Under the pieces are notes generated by a model. The model made no database searches, had not been told where the DNA came from, and saw only the letters and a list, made by a program, of their open reading frames with translations. A program made the position numbers and the translations under genes. Below are positions 9,303 to 17,336 of a stretch of 38,155 nucleotides of DNA, in pieces (positions within the stretch are counted from its first letter, which is position 1; each line of letters starts with the position of its first letter). The stretch spans positions 1 through 38,155 of the forward strand of contig JAKOVY010000016.1 in NCBI GenBank assembly GCA_029781825.1, written 5' to 3'. The DNA comes from Bacillota bacterium. GTDB lineage: Bacteria; Bacillota; Syntrophomonadia; Syntrophomonadales; DTU052.

Positions 9303-10043
9303 TTAGGGCATCATTACCCCACCGTCGACCTGCAGACACTGACCGGTTACATAGGACGATTCATCGCTGGCGAAGAAGAGAATAGCATTGGCCACTTCCT
9401 CAACGGTACCGGGTCTCTGCAGAGCATTGGCCCTGGCGGCAACCTCTCTGATCTTCTCGGGAACTGCCAGGAACATGGCGGTTTCAATTGAGCCGGGAGC
9501 AATCGCGTTCATGGTGACACCCTTGGGACCCAACTCCTTGGCCATAGTCCTGGTGAATCCAACCAATCCGGCCTTGGTTGCGGAATAGTTTGCCTGACCG
9601 GGGTTTCCAAAGCGGCTGACAGAGGAGATGTTGACTATCCGGCCATAACCCTTATCCCTCATGATGGGCACTACAGCCTTGCAGCAGTAAAATACACCTT
9701 TCAGGTTAACATCGAAAACCTGATCCCACTGTTCTTCCGTCATTTTGTGGAATATGGCATCCCTGGTAATTCCGGCGTTGTTAATCAGAATGTCTACGGT
9801 ACCAAAGGTATCAACGGTCTTTTGCACCATGGCATCCACTGATGCTTTGTCCGCTACGTTGCATACTACTCCGAGTGCTTCCCCACCCATGTCCTTAATC
9901 TTCTGCTCGACCTTTTTAACCTCGTCCTCTTTCAGGTCGGCAATAACGACCTTGGCTCCTTCCTGGGCAAACCGGTAGCATGTTGCTTCACCAATCCCGT
10001 TGGCCCCTCCGGTTACGATTGCAACTTTGTCTTTCAAACGCAT
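9303..10043 (-). CDS. fabG: FabG-like 3-oxoacyl-(ACP/CoA) reductase
   Basis: A 246-aa short-chain dehydrogenase/reductase. It has the Rossmann motif TGGANGIG (residues 11-18), NNAG at 88-91 and the catalytic set Ser140/141, Tyr153 (NYSATKAG) and Lys157. The C-terminal ITGQ-like segment VTGQCLQVDGG is typical of FabG and of acetoacetyl-CoA reductases (PhaB). The likely reaction is NAD(P)H-dependent interconversion of 3-oxoacyl and (R)-3-hydroxyacyl thioesters. The location among beta-oxidation genes and near a MaoC hydratase argues for a CoA substrate. The ATG at 10043 follows AAAGGAGTG. Strong terminators on both sides suggest it can be a single-gene unit. Confidence 0.88.
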   Translation of the reverse strand: MRLKDKVAIVTGGANGIGEATCYRFAQEGAKVVIADLKEDEVKKVEQKIKDMGGEALGVVCNVADKASVDAMVQKTVDTFGTVDILINNAGITRDAIFHKMTEEQWDQVFDVNLKGVFYCCKAVVPIMRDKGYGRIVNISSVSRFGNPGQANYSATKAGLVGFTRTMAKELGPKGVTMNAIAPGSIETAMFLAVPEKIREVAARANALQRPGTVEEVANAILFFASDESSYVTGQCLQVDGGVMMP

Positions 10044-10179
10044 ACTCTACACTCCTTTACATAGTTTTTGCTACGATATGTTTTGCATTTTATTACTTCA
10101 AGATTCCTTGGCAAAAAACCTTCTTCTTGTTATTAAAATATTCCAAGCTTGTCGAAGAAAAAAAAGAAATAGGTAAAAA

Positions 10180-10205
10180 AAACAGGGGACCCGCGTCCCC
10201 TGTTT
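10180..10205 (-). terminator. Strong terminator after the membrane-protein gene
   Basis: AAACAGGGGAC and GTCCCCTGTTT form an 11-bp perfect stem with a 4-base loop. On the minus strand it runs into a long T-tract. It lies 17 bp after the stop codon of the gene at 10223-10828. Confidence 0.9.
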
Positions 10206-10222
10206 GGAAATCTTTGGATTTA

Positions 10223-10828
10223 TTAGTGTCCTGCTTCCGCCGGAGGCAATACGCCTGCTTTGCGCAGCAGGGTGATGCAAGCGATGATAACTGCCAGAAC
10301 AGCACCGCCACCGAGGATCGCAGTCAGACCCCATTCAATTGAATTGCTGACTACGGCTTTTGCTGCAACATCGGCCAGTGCTGCAGGATCAGTTACGCCA
10401 CCCTTCACCGCTTCCGCAATTTTCTCATTTACTATATGCGGAATCAAAGCCAGAGCAATGGTGAAATAAGCGAAAGCGTAGTTGTTGCAAATGTGCGGCA
10501 GTACTTCTCCCAAAGCTGCAATTACGAAAACGACTATCCAGACCAGCAGCAGTGTTGCAGCCGGATCGCCAATGGATTGCTGCAGCGGAGTGAGAGCCGT
10601 TACCAGCAGGAACGCAAAAACGAGACCGGAAACTGCTCCGATCATAATAGTAGGCAGGTTCTTAACATCTGCCCCCATCAGGAAGAACGAAATCATGATA
10701 AAGAATGCGGGCCAAACGGCATGAATTCCTAACAGCCCCATGACATAGACGCCCAGCACAACACAAGTTGCAATTACTATCCCCAAAATGATGTGAATTT
10801 TGAGACTAATCCATTTTGCCTGATCCAA
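10223..10828 (-). CDS. Unknown multi-pass membrane protein under sigma-54 control
   Basis: A 201-aa hydrophobic protein with about five membrane segments (roughly residues 10-30, 34-52, 58-78, 88-108 and 165-190). A more polar loop, about 125-160, is rich in Ala and Asp. It faintly recalls DUF1097-type small membrane proteins, but I do not recognise the family with confidence. The start is TTG at 10828 behind GGGGAGGG. A sigma-54 promoter lies 332 bp upstream (11160-11175) and a strong terminator follows the gene, so it is probably transcribed alone. The same class of promoter precedes both acyl-CoA synthetases, so a role linked to fatty acids (transport or membrane adaptation) is a guess from context. 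A transporter subunit or a stress protein are alternatives. Confidence 0.75.
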   Translation of the reverse strand: MDQAKWISLKIHIILGIVIATCVVLGVYVMGLLGIHAVWPAFFIMISFFLMGADVKNLPTIMIGAVSGLVFAFLLVTALTPLQQSIGDPAATLLLVWIVVFVIAALGEVLPHICNNYAFAYFTIALALIPHIVNEKIAEAVKGGVTDPAALADVAAKAVVSNSIEWGLTAILGGGAVLAVIIACITLLRKAGVLPPAEAGH

Positions 10829-11159
10829 CTTACACCCTCCCCTTCATTTTAAGAGATTTTGACATGCCTACAGAAAACTCCAGTTATGACCCCCTGCCTT
10901 CTAATACTTGACTTACTGAATTTTATTCAACAAGTCTCATATTATGAATCAGCGGGATCACAACCAAAAACTTTGTCTGTGGAGCACCCCCCCCTTTTGC
11001 TATGAAGTATAGCTACTTATTGGATAGGCTCTTTATATAATAACACAAGTATAGTTGAAATCTTCAAATTTTTTAAAACCTCGAAGAGAATCTATTTTCG
11101 AACGACGATTTCAATAACTGTGGTTTACCAAAAGAGCCTTCCCAATCAAAATATGGGAA

Positions 11160-11175
11160 TGCAATTGCCATGCCA
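11160..11175 (-). promoter_or_regulatory. Sigma-54 promoter of the membrane-protein gene
   Basis: On the minus strand the sequence is TGGCATGGCAATTGCA. It matches TGGCAC-N5-TTGCA except for one base, with correct GG-to-GC spacing. The promoter points at the gene starting at 10828, leaving a leader of about 320 nt. Confidence 0.75.
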
Positions 11176-11257
11176 ACTTGGGTGCGAACATTATTTTAAA
11201 CAAATTCCAGCGTAATCCAGGCATTATAGCACAACTATCGATACTACTTTATTCGGT

Positions 11258-11284
11258 ACTTGTATACCAACTTGTATACAAGTT
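11258..11284. promoter_or_regulatory. TTGTATACAA palindrome and repeat, probable protein-binding site
   Basis: AACTTGTATACAAGTT (11269-11284) is a perfect 16-bp palindrome. The block ACTTGTATAC is repeated 12 bp away (11258-11267 and 11270-11279). The core resembles operators of the FadR subgroup of GntR regulators. It lies 80-110 bp upstream of the sigma-54 promoter, so it could also be an enhancer site. Confidence 0.6.
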
Positions 11285-11362
11285 GTGCCGACCTGACCCA
11301 TTAACGCTGCTCCCACTTATGAAATCTGAAGCTTGGCCTCCTGGTTGCGAAAAACGTTCACG

Positions 11363-12043
11363 TTATATATTAAATACGCCGTAATAAATAAAATACCCTC
11401 CCATTCCAAATAAAAAGAATCCACATATTATCAGAATTGCCTTATAGACAACGTCAGTAAAAAATTTTCTCCCACCTGAAACGGCTGCTCCAATCATAAG
11501 ATACCAAACTGTATCAGATAACGCATGCCCTGTAAAGAAGGAAGTTATGCCAATAGTTCCCGATTTCAGTGCAATTGTGGTATAACCTAACCCTACCGTG
11601 GCCCACCATAGAAGCCAATAAGGGTTGGCAAGGCTTACAAGCCCACCGGTTAAAACCAACCTGGATTTTAAAAGCCAGTCGTTTTTACCGGCCATTGATT
11701 GTTCCTGCTTGGCCATCACTTCAGATTTATCCTTATGGGATGGTAATGAAACCCGCCCGGTTATTGCTCCCCTTACCATTCCCCATCCCATCCATAACAT
11801 GAACAACCCGCCAAATATTGCCATCCATTGGGAGGCTGTACTTATTAATACGTTGGCCACACCCAAGGCCAGTGCAGTCACCAATATCAATTCCAAAACG
11901 ATATGGCCCAGAATTATAAACGGCGCGGCAACCATCCCATTGCGTGCCGTTTCACCGATGGTAACCGTCAGTAAAGGCCCTGGCATCATGGCCCCGGAAA
12001 ACCCAACCAAAAAGGCAGTTGTAAAAAGTCCGGCCGGTTCCAA
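11363..12043 (-). CDS. LysE/RhtB-family exporter
   Basis: A 226-aa membrane protein with about six hydrophobic segments. The N-terminal signature of the LysE superfamily is GFSGAMMPGPLLTVTIGE (about residues 14-31). Family members export amino acids or related metabolites. The substrate cannot be told from sequence; a central polar loop (about 98-125) rich in Lys and Ser is typical. The start is a TTG at 12043 behind a modest AGGTGTG site. It lies 48 bp downstream of the HD-GYP gene on the same strand and may be cotranscribed. No terminator is obvious after it. Confidence 0.85.
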   Translation of the reverse strand: MEPAGLFTTAFLVGFSGAMMPGPLLTVTIGETARNGMVAAPFIILGHIVLELILVTALALGVANVLISTASQWMAIFGGLFMLWMGWGMVRGAITGRVSLPSHKDKSEVMAKQEQSMAGKNDWLLKSRLVLTGGLVSLANPYWLLWWATVGLGYTTIALKSGTIGITSFFTGHALSDTVWYLMIGAAVSGGRKFFTDVVYKAILIICGFFLFGMGGYFIYYGVFNI

Positions 12044-12091
12044 AAATTTATCACACCTATTACTTATTTATTTGGCTAAAAGTCTTGCCCA

Positions 12092-13219
12092 TCAATTACC
12101 GTTTGCAACCTGTTTCACAGAATGAATGCCCTTGAGGAGCTGGGCGACCTCCTCTTCGCCAAGTACCCTGCTGACATGTACTGAAGCATCCTTTGTCAGG
12201 TCGATTTCCTTTACAACCGACAGGGGTTTTAGGCGTTTGTTAAATATTACCCTGACCACCGGCAGGATAGGCTTTTCTCTGTTGGAATCTACCACCACCG
12301 CTATCTCCCCGGAACTCAGCGCAACCACCGTTCCGATAGGAAATTCAGCCACATTTGCCAGGAATGATTCGAGAATGACAGGTTCGAATTGACTCCCCGC
12401 CATGCGCCGCATCAGCGATACCGCCTGGCTGGTCGAGTAAGCCTTACGATACGGTCTGTCTGCAACTAGAGCGTCGAATACGTCGGCAATGGCTACTATA
12501 CGTGAGTAGATGTGTATTTCCTGTTCTCGCAGTCGACGGGGATAACCGTTGCCATCCCAGCGTTCATGATGCTGATAGGCTATGTGGGCGGAGAGCAGCG
12601 AAATTTCTTGATTAGCCCGCAGGATTTCAAAACCATGCTCGGCATGCCGTTTGATCTCAACGAATTCTTCGGGGGTGAGGTCTCCAGGTTTGTTGAGGAG
12701 TTCTTTGTCCACCCGGGTTTTGCCGATATCATGGATCAGGGCTCCGGTAGCCAAATCCTTCAATCTGATGTGATCCAAACCCAGGGATATCCCGGTTATT
12801 ATCGACAGAACACATACCTGCACCGAGTGGGAAAACGTATAGTCATCATAATTCCGAATGTCGGTAAAATTGACCAGGATTTCGCGATTGCTCAGCACTT
12901 CGTCGATTAAGTTGCTAACCGTCTTTTTGACGCCCTGGATGTTAATCCTTTTCTTGTTCTCCAGGCTATTAAAAAGCTCCTTAACTGTTCGCACCGATTC
13001 CAGACGGGTTTGCTCCGAGATTAAATCCGGCGGTTCTTCGATCTCATCGAACATATCGTCCTTGATATAAACCGAACCTACTCCATAGTCAATCAGACGT
13101 TGAATATAATTGCTGTTCAGAACCATTCCTGCCACCAGCAGAGGTCGACCATCGGAACTGTAGATGGTGCGTCCGATTTTCATTCCTGGTTCCAGATACT
13201 CCAGGCTTACCCTACGCAT
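12092..13219 (-). CDS. HD-GYP domain cyclic-di-GMP phosphodiesterase (putative)
   Basis: A 375-aa cytoplasmic protein. An N-terminal DUF3391-like region (about residues 1-110) starts RRVSLEYLEPGMKIGR. An HD-GYP domain follows, with HDIGK at 163-167 and HHERWDGNGYP at 217-227, both intact, so metal binding and hydrolysis of cyclic-di-GMP are expected. A C-terminal segment of about 75 residues beyond the domain looks like a small beta-rich module. The frame is open to 13261, but ATG at 13219 follows GGAGAGGG at good spacing and is preferred. Its effect on motility, biofilm or sporulation cannot be deduced here. Confidence 0.9.
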   Translation of the reverse strand: MRRVSLEYLEPGMKIGRTIYSSDGRPLLVAGMVLNSNYIQRLIDYGVGSVYIKDDMFDEIEEPPDLISEQTRLESVRTVKELFNSLENKKRINIQGVKKTVSNLIDEVLSNREILVNFTDIRNYDDYTFSHSVQVCVLSIITGISLGLDHIRLKDLATGALIHDIGKTRVDKELLNKPGDLTPEEFVEIKRHAEHGFEILRANQEISLLSAHIAYQHHERWDGNGYPRRLREQEIHIYSRIVAIADVFDALVADRPYRKAYSTSQAVSLMRRMAGSQFEPVILESFLANVAEFPIGTVVALSSGEIAVVVDSNREKPILPVVRVIFNKRLKPLSVVKEIDLTKDASVHVSRVLGEEEVAQLLKGIHSVKQVANGN

Positions 13220-13401
13220 ACAAACCCTCTCCGATAACCGGGCAGTTACAAATAAATGCAATATGTTTTTTCTAAACCGCTGCAGTAATTAATACTCCAA
13301 TAAACCGCTGTTTAGCCCTCTCATTAATTCTTTTTCACGTAAACAATCCCTGCCCTGAAGACTCGGCATCAGCAAACCCGGGTTGGCTTGAAGGTGCACG
13401 G

Positions 13402-15186
13402 TCAACGGGCGCCGGCAAAACTTCTGTCTGCAAGGTTCATCAGGCGTTTTTCATGTTTCACAATATTGATGAGATTGGCGCTGTTCAGGTCATCCACCAC
13501 AAACAGCTTGCCTTGGGCAACATCGGCCAACTTCTCCAGAAAGCCGCGATTCGCTTCGACACCGATGCAAATAAGCTTTATTTTCTTCTTCGGAATCCGG
13601 GCGGCCGCCTCCAGGGCATCCTTCTCCGCGTCAAAACTCCAGAGCGGGTAATTGGGTAAGCCATCGGTAATTAGAACCAGGGTCGGATTATGAGGCCTGG
13701 AGGACAGGATTAAGTCGACGGCAGTTATGATTCCATCAGCCAAAGGTGTCATCCCGACAGGATGTATTCGATTAAGACCCCGAATCAAGTCCTGCTGATT
13801 CCGGGTAAACGGAACCACCACCTGGCTCCTCATCTCCTGAAAGGCTACTACCGCCACCTTCTCCTTACCGGTCAACAGCAGATGTTCAGCCAGGAAACAA
13901 GCCGCTTCCCATTTTTCACCTACCATGCTTCCACTGGCATCTATCAAAAGGCAAATATCAACCGGCACATAAGAGCGCTTGCGGTATATATACAGATCGT
14001 CCTTAGAGATCCGGAGACGCCTTTCCCTCTTCATCAGGCATTTTTTCTTGGCATGGATTACCGTCTCCGGCACTGCCAAATCACCGCTCCAGGTACCGGA
14101 AGTGAGCCGGATGGTCTTATTGCGGTTGGTATACTCCACAGGGGACATTTTCTGCTGGCTGGTGCCGGATTTCTGAACGCTGCCGGGGCGCCCCGGCGAC
14201 TTCCTGATCTTGCGGCGCATCTCGGCTTCCAGCTCGCACTTATGATTGATGAGGTATTCCCGTACCTCTTTCCCTTCTTTGGTTAGAACAGGTCCAAACC
14301 AGGTGTCTTTCACCAATCCCAGTTCTTTCAGCTCTCGGGTGCGTTCCTCAAGTTCGGTTCCCTTGGGTTTGGGGGCGGTTCTTTTGAAAAGCTTGGTTGA
14401 AAAACTTTCTACGAAGTCCTCCAGGTCTTCAACACTGCCAAATTTTTCGGCCAGCTTCATTAACAGCTGATTCTGACTCTCCTTCATCAACTGGTAATTG
14501 GCACCCTTGAACCTCTTCCAGGGTATGGGGATGCTGCCGGCACCCTCTTGTTTCTCTTTTTGCTTGGCGATGACGTGCGAAATTTTCTTGACCTTGCCCA
14601 ACTCCAGGCCGCTTTCGATCAAGGCTTCTTCAACCGCAACGGCAATAGGCAGTATGACCCCGTACTTATCGCTGCTCAGTTTCGCCAATACCTGCACGAA
14701 ATTGCCGCCGCGCTGCCGTTCTTCAATGGGCTCGACCCTGCCGGAAATGAGATCCCATACCAGGCCCTTTCCTCCCCGGGTGGATACCTGCAGCTTCATG
14801 GCATAGTCCGTCATATGCTCCAGCTTCTCGTCCTCGGCCGCAGTAAGGCGGGGTATTTCAATGGTTATATAATCTTCGATGGCGGAGTATATCTTTCGAG
14901 CCACCACACACGGATCCGGGATACCGGGTCCGTGAAAAACATTCAGGTTAACCACCCTCTGCGGATCAATATAATCCAGGAGAACCTGTCCGGCATCACG
15001 GTTGGTAAGAACTTTCACGTGCCCCCTGACAACCGCGGCTACCTCGTGGTCCTTGAGACTCACCACACAACTGTCACCAAGTCTTACCCCCTGGCCCCTT
15101 TCGAAATACAGGCCCAGATAATTGCCGATGGATTTGGCGGTTTCGTATGCCTCCAATCTCTCTTCATGGCTTCTTCCGGTGGACAA
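13402..15186 (-). CDS. VWA-domain protein, chelatase-subunit-like
   Basis: A large protein (594 aa from TTG 15186). Its C-terminal third (about 410-580) is a von Willebrand A domain with an intact MIDAS: DASGS, a Thr in GMTPL and the later TDG. It resembles the VWA part of magnesium-chelatase D subunits. The N-terminal 350 residues are not recognised; a basic Pro/Ser linker (about 330-355) precedes the VWA region. GTG at 15201 is an alternative start, but it has no ribosome binding site and sits in a 7-1-7 inverted repeat. TTG 15186 has GGAGGG seven bases upstream. Such VWA proteins usually work with MoxR-type AAA ATPases, and one lies 2 kb away (17337-18221). Confidence 0.82.
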   Translation of the reverse strand: MSTGRSHEERLEAYETAKSIGNYLGLYFERGQGVRLGDSCVVSLKDHEVAAVVRGHVKVLTNRDAGQVLLDYIDPQRVVNLNVFHGPGIPDPCVVARKIYSAIEDYITIEIPRLTAAEDEKLEHMTDYAMKLQVSTRGGKGLVWDLISGRVEPIEERQRGGNFVQVLAKLSSDKYGVILPIAVAVEEALIESGLELGKVKKISHVIAKQKEKQEGAGSIPIPWKRFKGANYQLMKESQNQLLMKLAEKFGSVEDLEDFVESFSTKLFKRTAPKPKGTELEERTRELKELGLVKDTWFGPVLTKEGKEVREYLINHKCELEAEMRRKIRKSPGRPGSVQKSGTSQQKMSPVEYTNRNKTIRLTSGTWSGDLAVPETVIHAKKKCLMKRERRLRISKDDLYIYRKRSYVPVDICLLIDASGSMVGEKWEAACFLAEHLLLTGKEKVAVVAFQEMRSQVVVPFTRNQQDLIRGLNRIHPVGMTPLADGIITAVDLILSSRPHNPTLVLITDGLPNYPLWSFDAEKDALEAAARIPKKKIKLICIGVEANRGFLEKLADVAQGKLFVVDDLNSANLINIVKHEKRLMNLADRSFAGAR

Positions 15187-15197
15187 AACTCTTCCCT

Positions 15198-15212
15198 CCA
15201 CTTTAAAAGTGG
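15198..15212. repeat. Inverted repeat at the VWA gene start
   Basis: CCACTTT-A-AAAGTGG is a perfect 7-1-7 inverted repeat that overlaps the upstream GTG start candidate of the VWA gene. It could be an operator or a leader hairpin, and it favours the downstream TTG start. Confidence 0.45.
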
Positions 15213-15379
15213 CATAAAAATCCGGGATAATCCTACAGGGCCCGTTCCGACCAGTGTGCGAAAAAGCGACTCAAGGACAGCAACGGACGGCACCGTTTTT
15301 CTGCAATATTAACTATGCCGCATACACAAAGGGGTTAATATGCAAAATTTACCATAAATGGCGAATTTAGAATAGTACT

Positions 15380-15407
15380 ATTATACACTATCATTCGCGG
15401 TTGTCGT
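15380..15407 (-). promoter_or_regulatory. Sigma-A promoter of the VWA gene
   Basis: On the minus strand there is a perfect -10 TATAAT, with ACGACA as the -35 (four of six bases) and a 16-bp spacer. It would give a leader of about 185 nt before the VWA protein start. Confidence 0.5.
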
Positions 15408-15524
15408 GTAAAATCCTGCAAGACATTGATTTCATTGTAACCTGAGGTGCTGCTGCGAAGTCAATATTTTTGGTCGACCGCGTTTCTCACCAGCCAAAAA
15501 CGGAAAGCAGTCCTGTAAAAAAGG

Positions 15525-15551
15525 ACCGCCCGTTCCTGACGAGCGGGCGGT
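15525..15551 (-). terminator. Terminator of the lemA-TPM transcript
   Basis: ACCGCCCG and CGGGCGGT form an 8-bp GC-rich stem with an 11-base loop, followed on the minus strand by CCTTTTTT. The nearest upstream minus-strand gene is the TPM-domain gene ending at 15840. Confidence 0.72.
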
Positions 15552-15586
15552 TAATTGAGCATGAATCCTGTAGAAAATGAGTCCTA

Positions 15587-15634
15587 CCAATATTCTGTAT
15601 TCAGGCAACTAAACCGATTACAGTAAAATATTGG
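15587..15634 (-). other. Long stem-loop in the 3' region, possible structured RNA
   Basis: CCAATATT/AATATTGG plus CTGTA/TACAG make a 13-bp stem interrupted by a 3-base bulge, with a 19-base loop. On the minus strand it comes just before the terminator at 15525. It may be part of a long 3' untranslated region or a small RNA; no known RNA family is recognised. Confidence 0.4.
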
Positions 15635-15839
15635 TTCTTCGGAGCACCCCTAAGGTGTTTCTTCTCTTATCCACCCTATTATCCAATTGAGCTTAAATCA
15701 TAAATAAATAATAAAGAAATAATAAAGCGAATCTTCCCCTTGCGACATACTTCACAAAACAGATATCGTCAATTATTGACCTGTTTTCAGGTTGTGCTAT
15801 TACCACCTATATCTGAACGTCGGGGTTCCTGTCCTCCGT

Positions 15840-16646
15840 TTACCAGCCGCGGCTGCTGCCGCCTCCACCACCGGAACCTCCGCCGCCGCCAAAACCGCCA
15901 CCGCCGAAGCCTCCGCCGCCTCTTCCGCGCAGAAGCATGCTGAAGAGCATACCGGTTATGAAGCCCCCGAGAAAGCGATGATCCAGCCACAGGAGAATGA
16001 AGGCTCCAATAACGATCAATACTACCGCCCACGGGGGCAGTGATTGCATATCATCACCCCGGGTACCGGTCTGGTGCCCGGTGGATGTCGGTTTACCTAC
16101 CACTATCCCGTATTCCTTTTCTATCTCACCAATAACCGCCTGATAACCCTGGAGTATCCCGCGATCATAATCTCCTTGCCGGAAAGCCGGGATCATGTGC
16201 TCATCCTGAATGCGGCCGGTTTTTCCATCCGGCAGAGCTCCTTCCAGCCCGTATCCCACTTCGATGCGGGACTTCCTTTCCGCAGGCACTACCAGGATTA
16301 AAACCCCGTTGTTCTTCTCCTTGTCACCCAGTCCCCACTCCCGCAGGATTCCTAAAGATACATCCTCCAGGGGTTGGTATTCCAAGCTGTTCAGGGTTAC
16401 GACCGCGACCTGAGCTCCGGTTTTTTCGGCCAGACGGCTGCTTACGTCAATAATATAGGACCTGGTTTCAGCTCTCAGCACCCGCGCCTGATCCAGAACG
16501 TAGAATTCCGGTGCCGGTTTTGGGATGGCTGCCAAGGCCGTCCCCACCGCTACCCATAATATGAAAAGGGCGAGTATGGCCGAGAACACGAGCCGCAATC
16601 GGCCTCTCAAGGCCGGTCCGGTAAGACCTGAAATTATCTTTATCAT
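15840..16646 (-). CDS. TPM-domain membrane protein (YgcG family)
   Basis: A 268-aa protein with an N-terminal hydrophobic segment (about residues 18-40, signal peptide or anchor). An extracytoplasmic TPM domain (about 45-185) begins FYVLDQARVL and contains GVLILVVPAERKSRIEVGYG. A second membrane segment (about 205-225) is followed by a glycine/serine-rich tail made of GGGGFGGGG-like repeats. That architecture is typical of the YgcG family, which often accompanies LemA, as here: lemA lies 12 bp upstream in the same operon. TPM proteins are linked to envelope maintenance or membrane-protein repair, without a fixed biochemical role. The ATG at 16646 has GAGGT at six bases. Confidence 0.88.
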   Translation of the reverse strand: MIKIISGLTGPALRGRLRLVFSAILALFILWVAVGTALAAIPKPAPEFYVLDQARVLRAETRSYIIDVSSRLAEKTGAQVAVVTLNSLEYQPLEDVSLGILREWGLGDKEKNNGVLILVVPAERKSRIEVGYGLEGALPDGKTGRIQDEHMIPAFRQGDYDRGILQGYQAVIGEIEKEYGIVVGKPTSTGHQTGTRGDDMQSLPPWAVVLIVIGAFILLWLDHRFLGGFITGMLFSMLLRGRGGGGFGGGGFGGGGGSGGGGGSSRGW

Positions 16647-16658
16647 GCTGATACCTCA

Positions 16659-17216
16659 TCAGTCGAACTCAACTTGAGGAACCTTTTGTGCTGATTCCTC
16701 GGCTTCAAAGTATTCACGCTCGGAGAAACCGAACAGCCGGGCCCAGATCACTGTGGGAAAGCTTTTAACCCGGGTATTCAAAACCTGTACCGCGTCGTTA
16801 TAGTCCTTGCGCGCGACTGCAATACGGTTCTCGGTTCCTGCCAGCTCATCCTGCAGTTGCCGGAAGTTGGCATCGGCTTTAAGGTTGGGATAGTTTTCAA
16901 CTACCACCAAGAGGCGCGACAGGGCGCTGTTCAATTCCGCGTTGGCCTCCGCCTTTTCAGCTACACTTCCCGAGCCCACCAGGCGGCTGCGGGCAGCGGC
17001 GATCTCGTTCATGATATCTTCCTCGTGCACCGCGTAGCCTTTTACCGTGGCCACCAGGTTGGGAATAAGATCCGCACGTCTCTGCAAATTGTTTTCGACC
17101 TGACTCCATTTGCTGTCCACCGTTTCGTTTAACGCTACCAGGCTATTGTAGCTGCTGCCCATCCATATTGACAGAATAATGATAATGGCCGCCGTAATTA
17201 TAATCGACTTTTTCAC
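16659..17216 (-). CDS. lemA: LemA family protein
   Basis: A 185-aa LemA protein. One N-terminal membrane helix (about residues 3-22) is followed by the conserved helical domain. Typical segments are NETVDSKWSQVENNLQRRAD, LIPNLVATVKGYA and NYPNLKADANFRQLQDELAG. The helices face away from the cytoplasm in the usual model. The function of the family is unknown; association with TPM proteins is common and seen here. The frame is open to 17834, but that extension overlaps the divergent ATPase gene. GTG at 17216 has a GAGGAGGG site and gives the usual length, so the longer version is rejected. Confidence 0.92.
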   Translation of the reverse strand: MKKSIIITAAIIIILSIWMGSSYNSLVALNETVDSKWSQVENNLQRRADLIPNLVATVKGYAVHEEDIMNEIAAARSRLVGSGSVAEKAEANAELNSALSRLLVVVENYPNLKADANFRQLQDELAGTENRIAVARKDYNDAVQVLNTRVKSFPTVIWARLFGFSEREYFEAEESAQKVPQVEFD

Positions 17217-17336
17217 GAAATCCCTCCTCATTGCCCGCCGGACTAGTATAATACAGTAAAGGCATGTTGTTCCTTTAATCATTTTATAATAGTTGTATTT
17301 CCCTGCCCACACAATTACGTAGGAGGCGCTGCCCGC

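Larger units (their letters stand above)
10829..11362. other. Regulatory intergenic region with sigma-54 promoter and palindrome
   Basis: These 534 bases are AT-rich and carry no supported gene. They contain the sigma-54 promoter at 11160-11175. Further upstream is a TTGTATACAA-type palindrome with a partial direct repeat (11258-11284). A minus-strand TATAAT box (11223-11228) lacks a good -35. The 320-base leader between promoter and gene has only a weak inverted repeat TGAAT-AAA-ATTCA. Confidence 0.55.
15187..15839. other. Long intergenic region with promoter, stem-loop and terminator
   Basis: About 650 bases without a supported gene. It carries the inverted repeat at 15198-15212, a sigma-A promoter (15380-15407), the terminator at 15525-15551 and the long stem-loop at 15587-15634. 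The remaining sequence to 15839 is AT-rich and featureless to my reading. Confidence 0.55.

Noticed and set aside
11334-11349. Plus-strand TGGC-N7-TTGC match resembling a sigma-54 promoter
   Set aside because: Only eight bases match, which is expected about once by chance in a window of this size. It points antisense into the LysE-type gene, with no plus-strand gene behind it.
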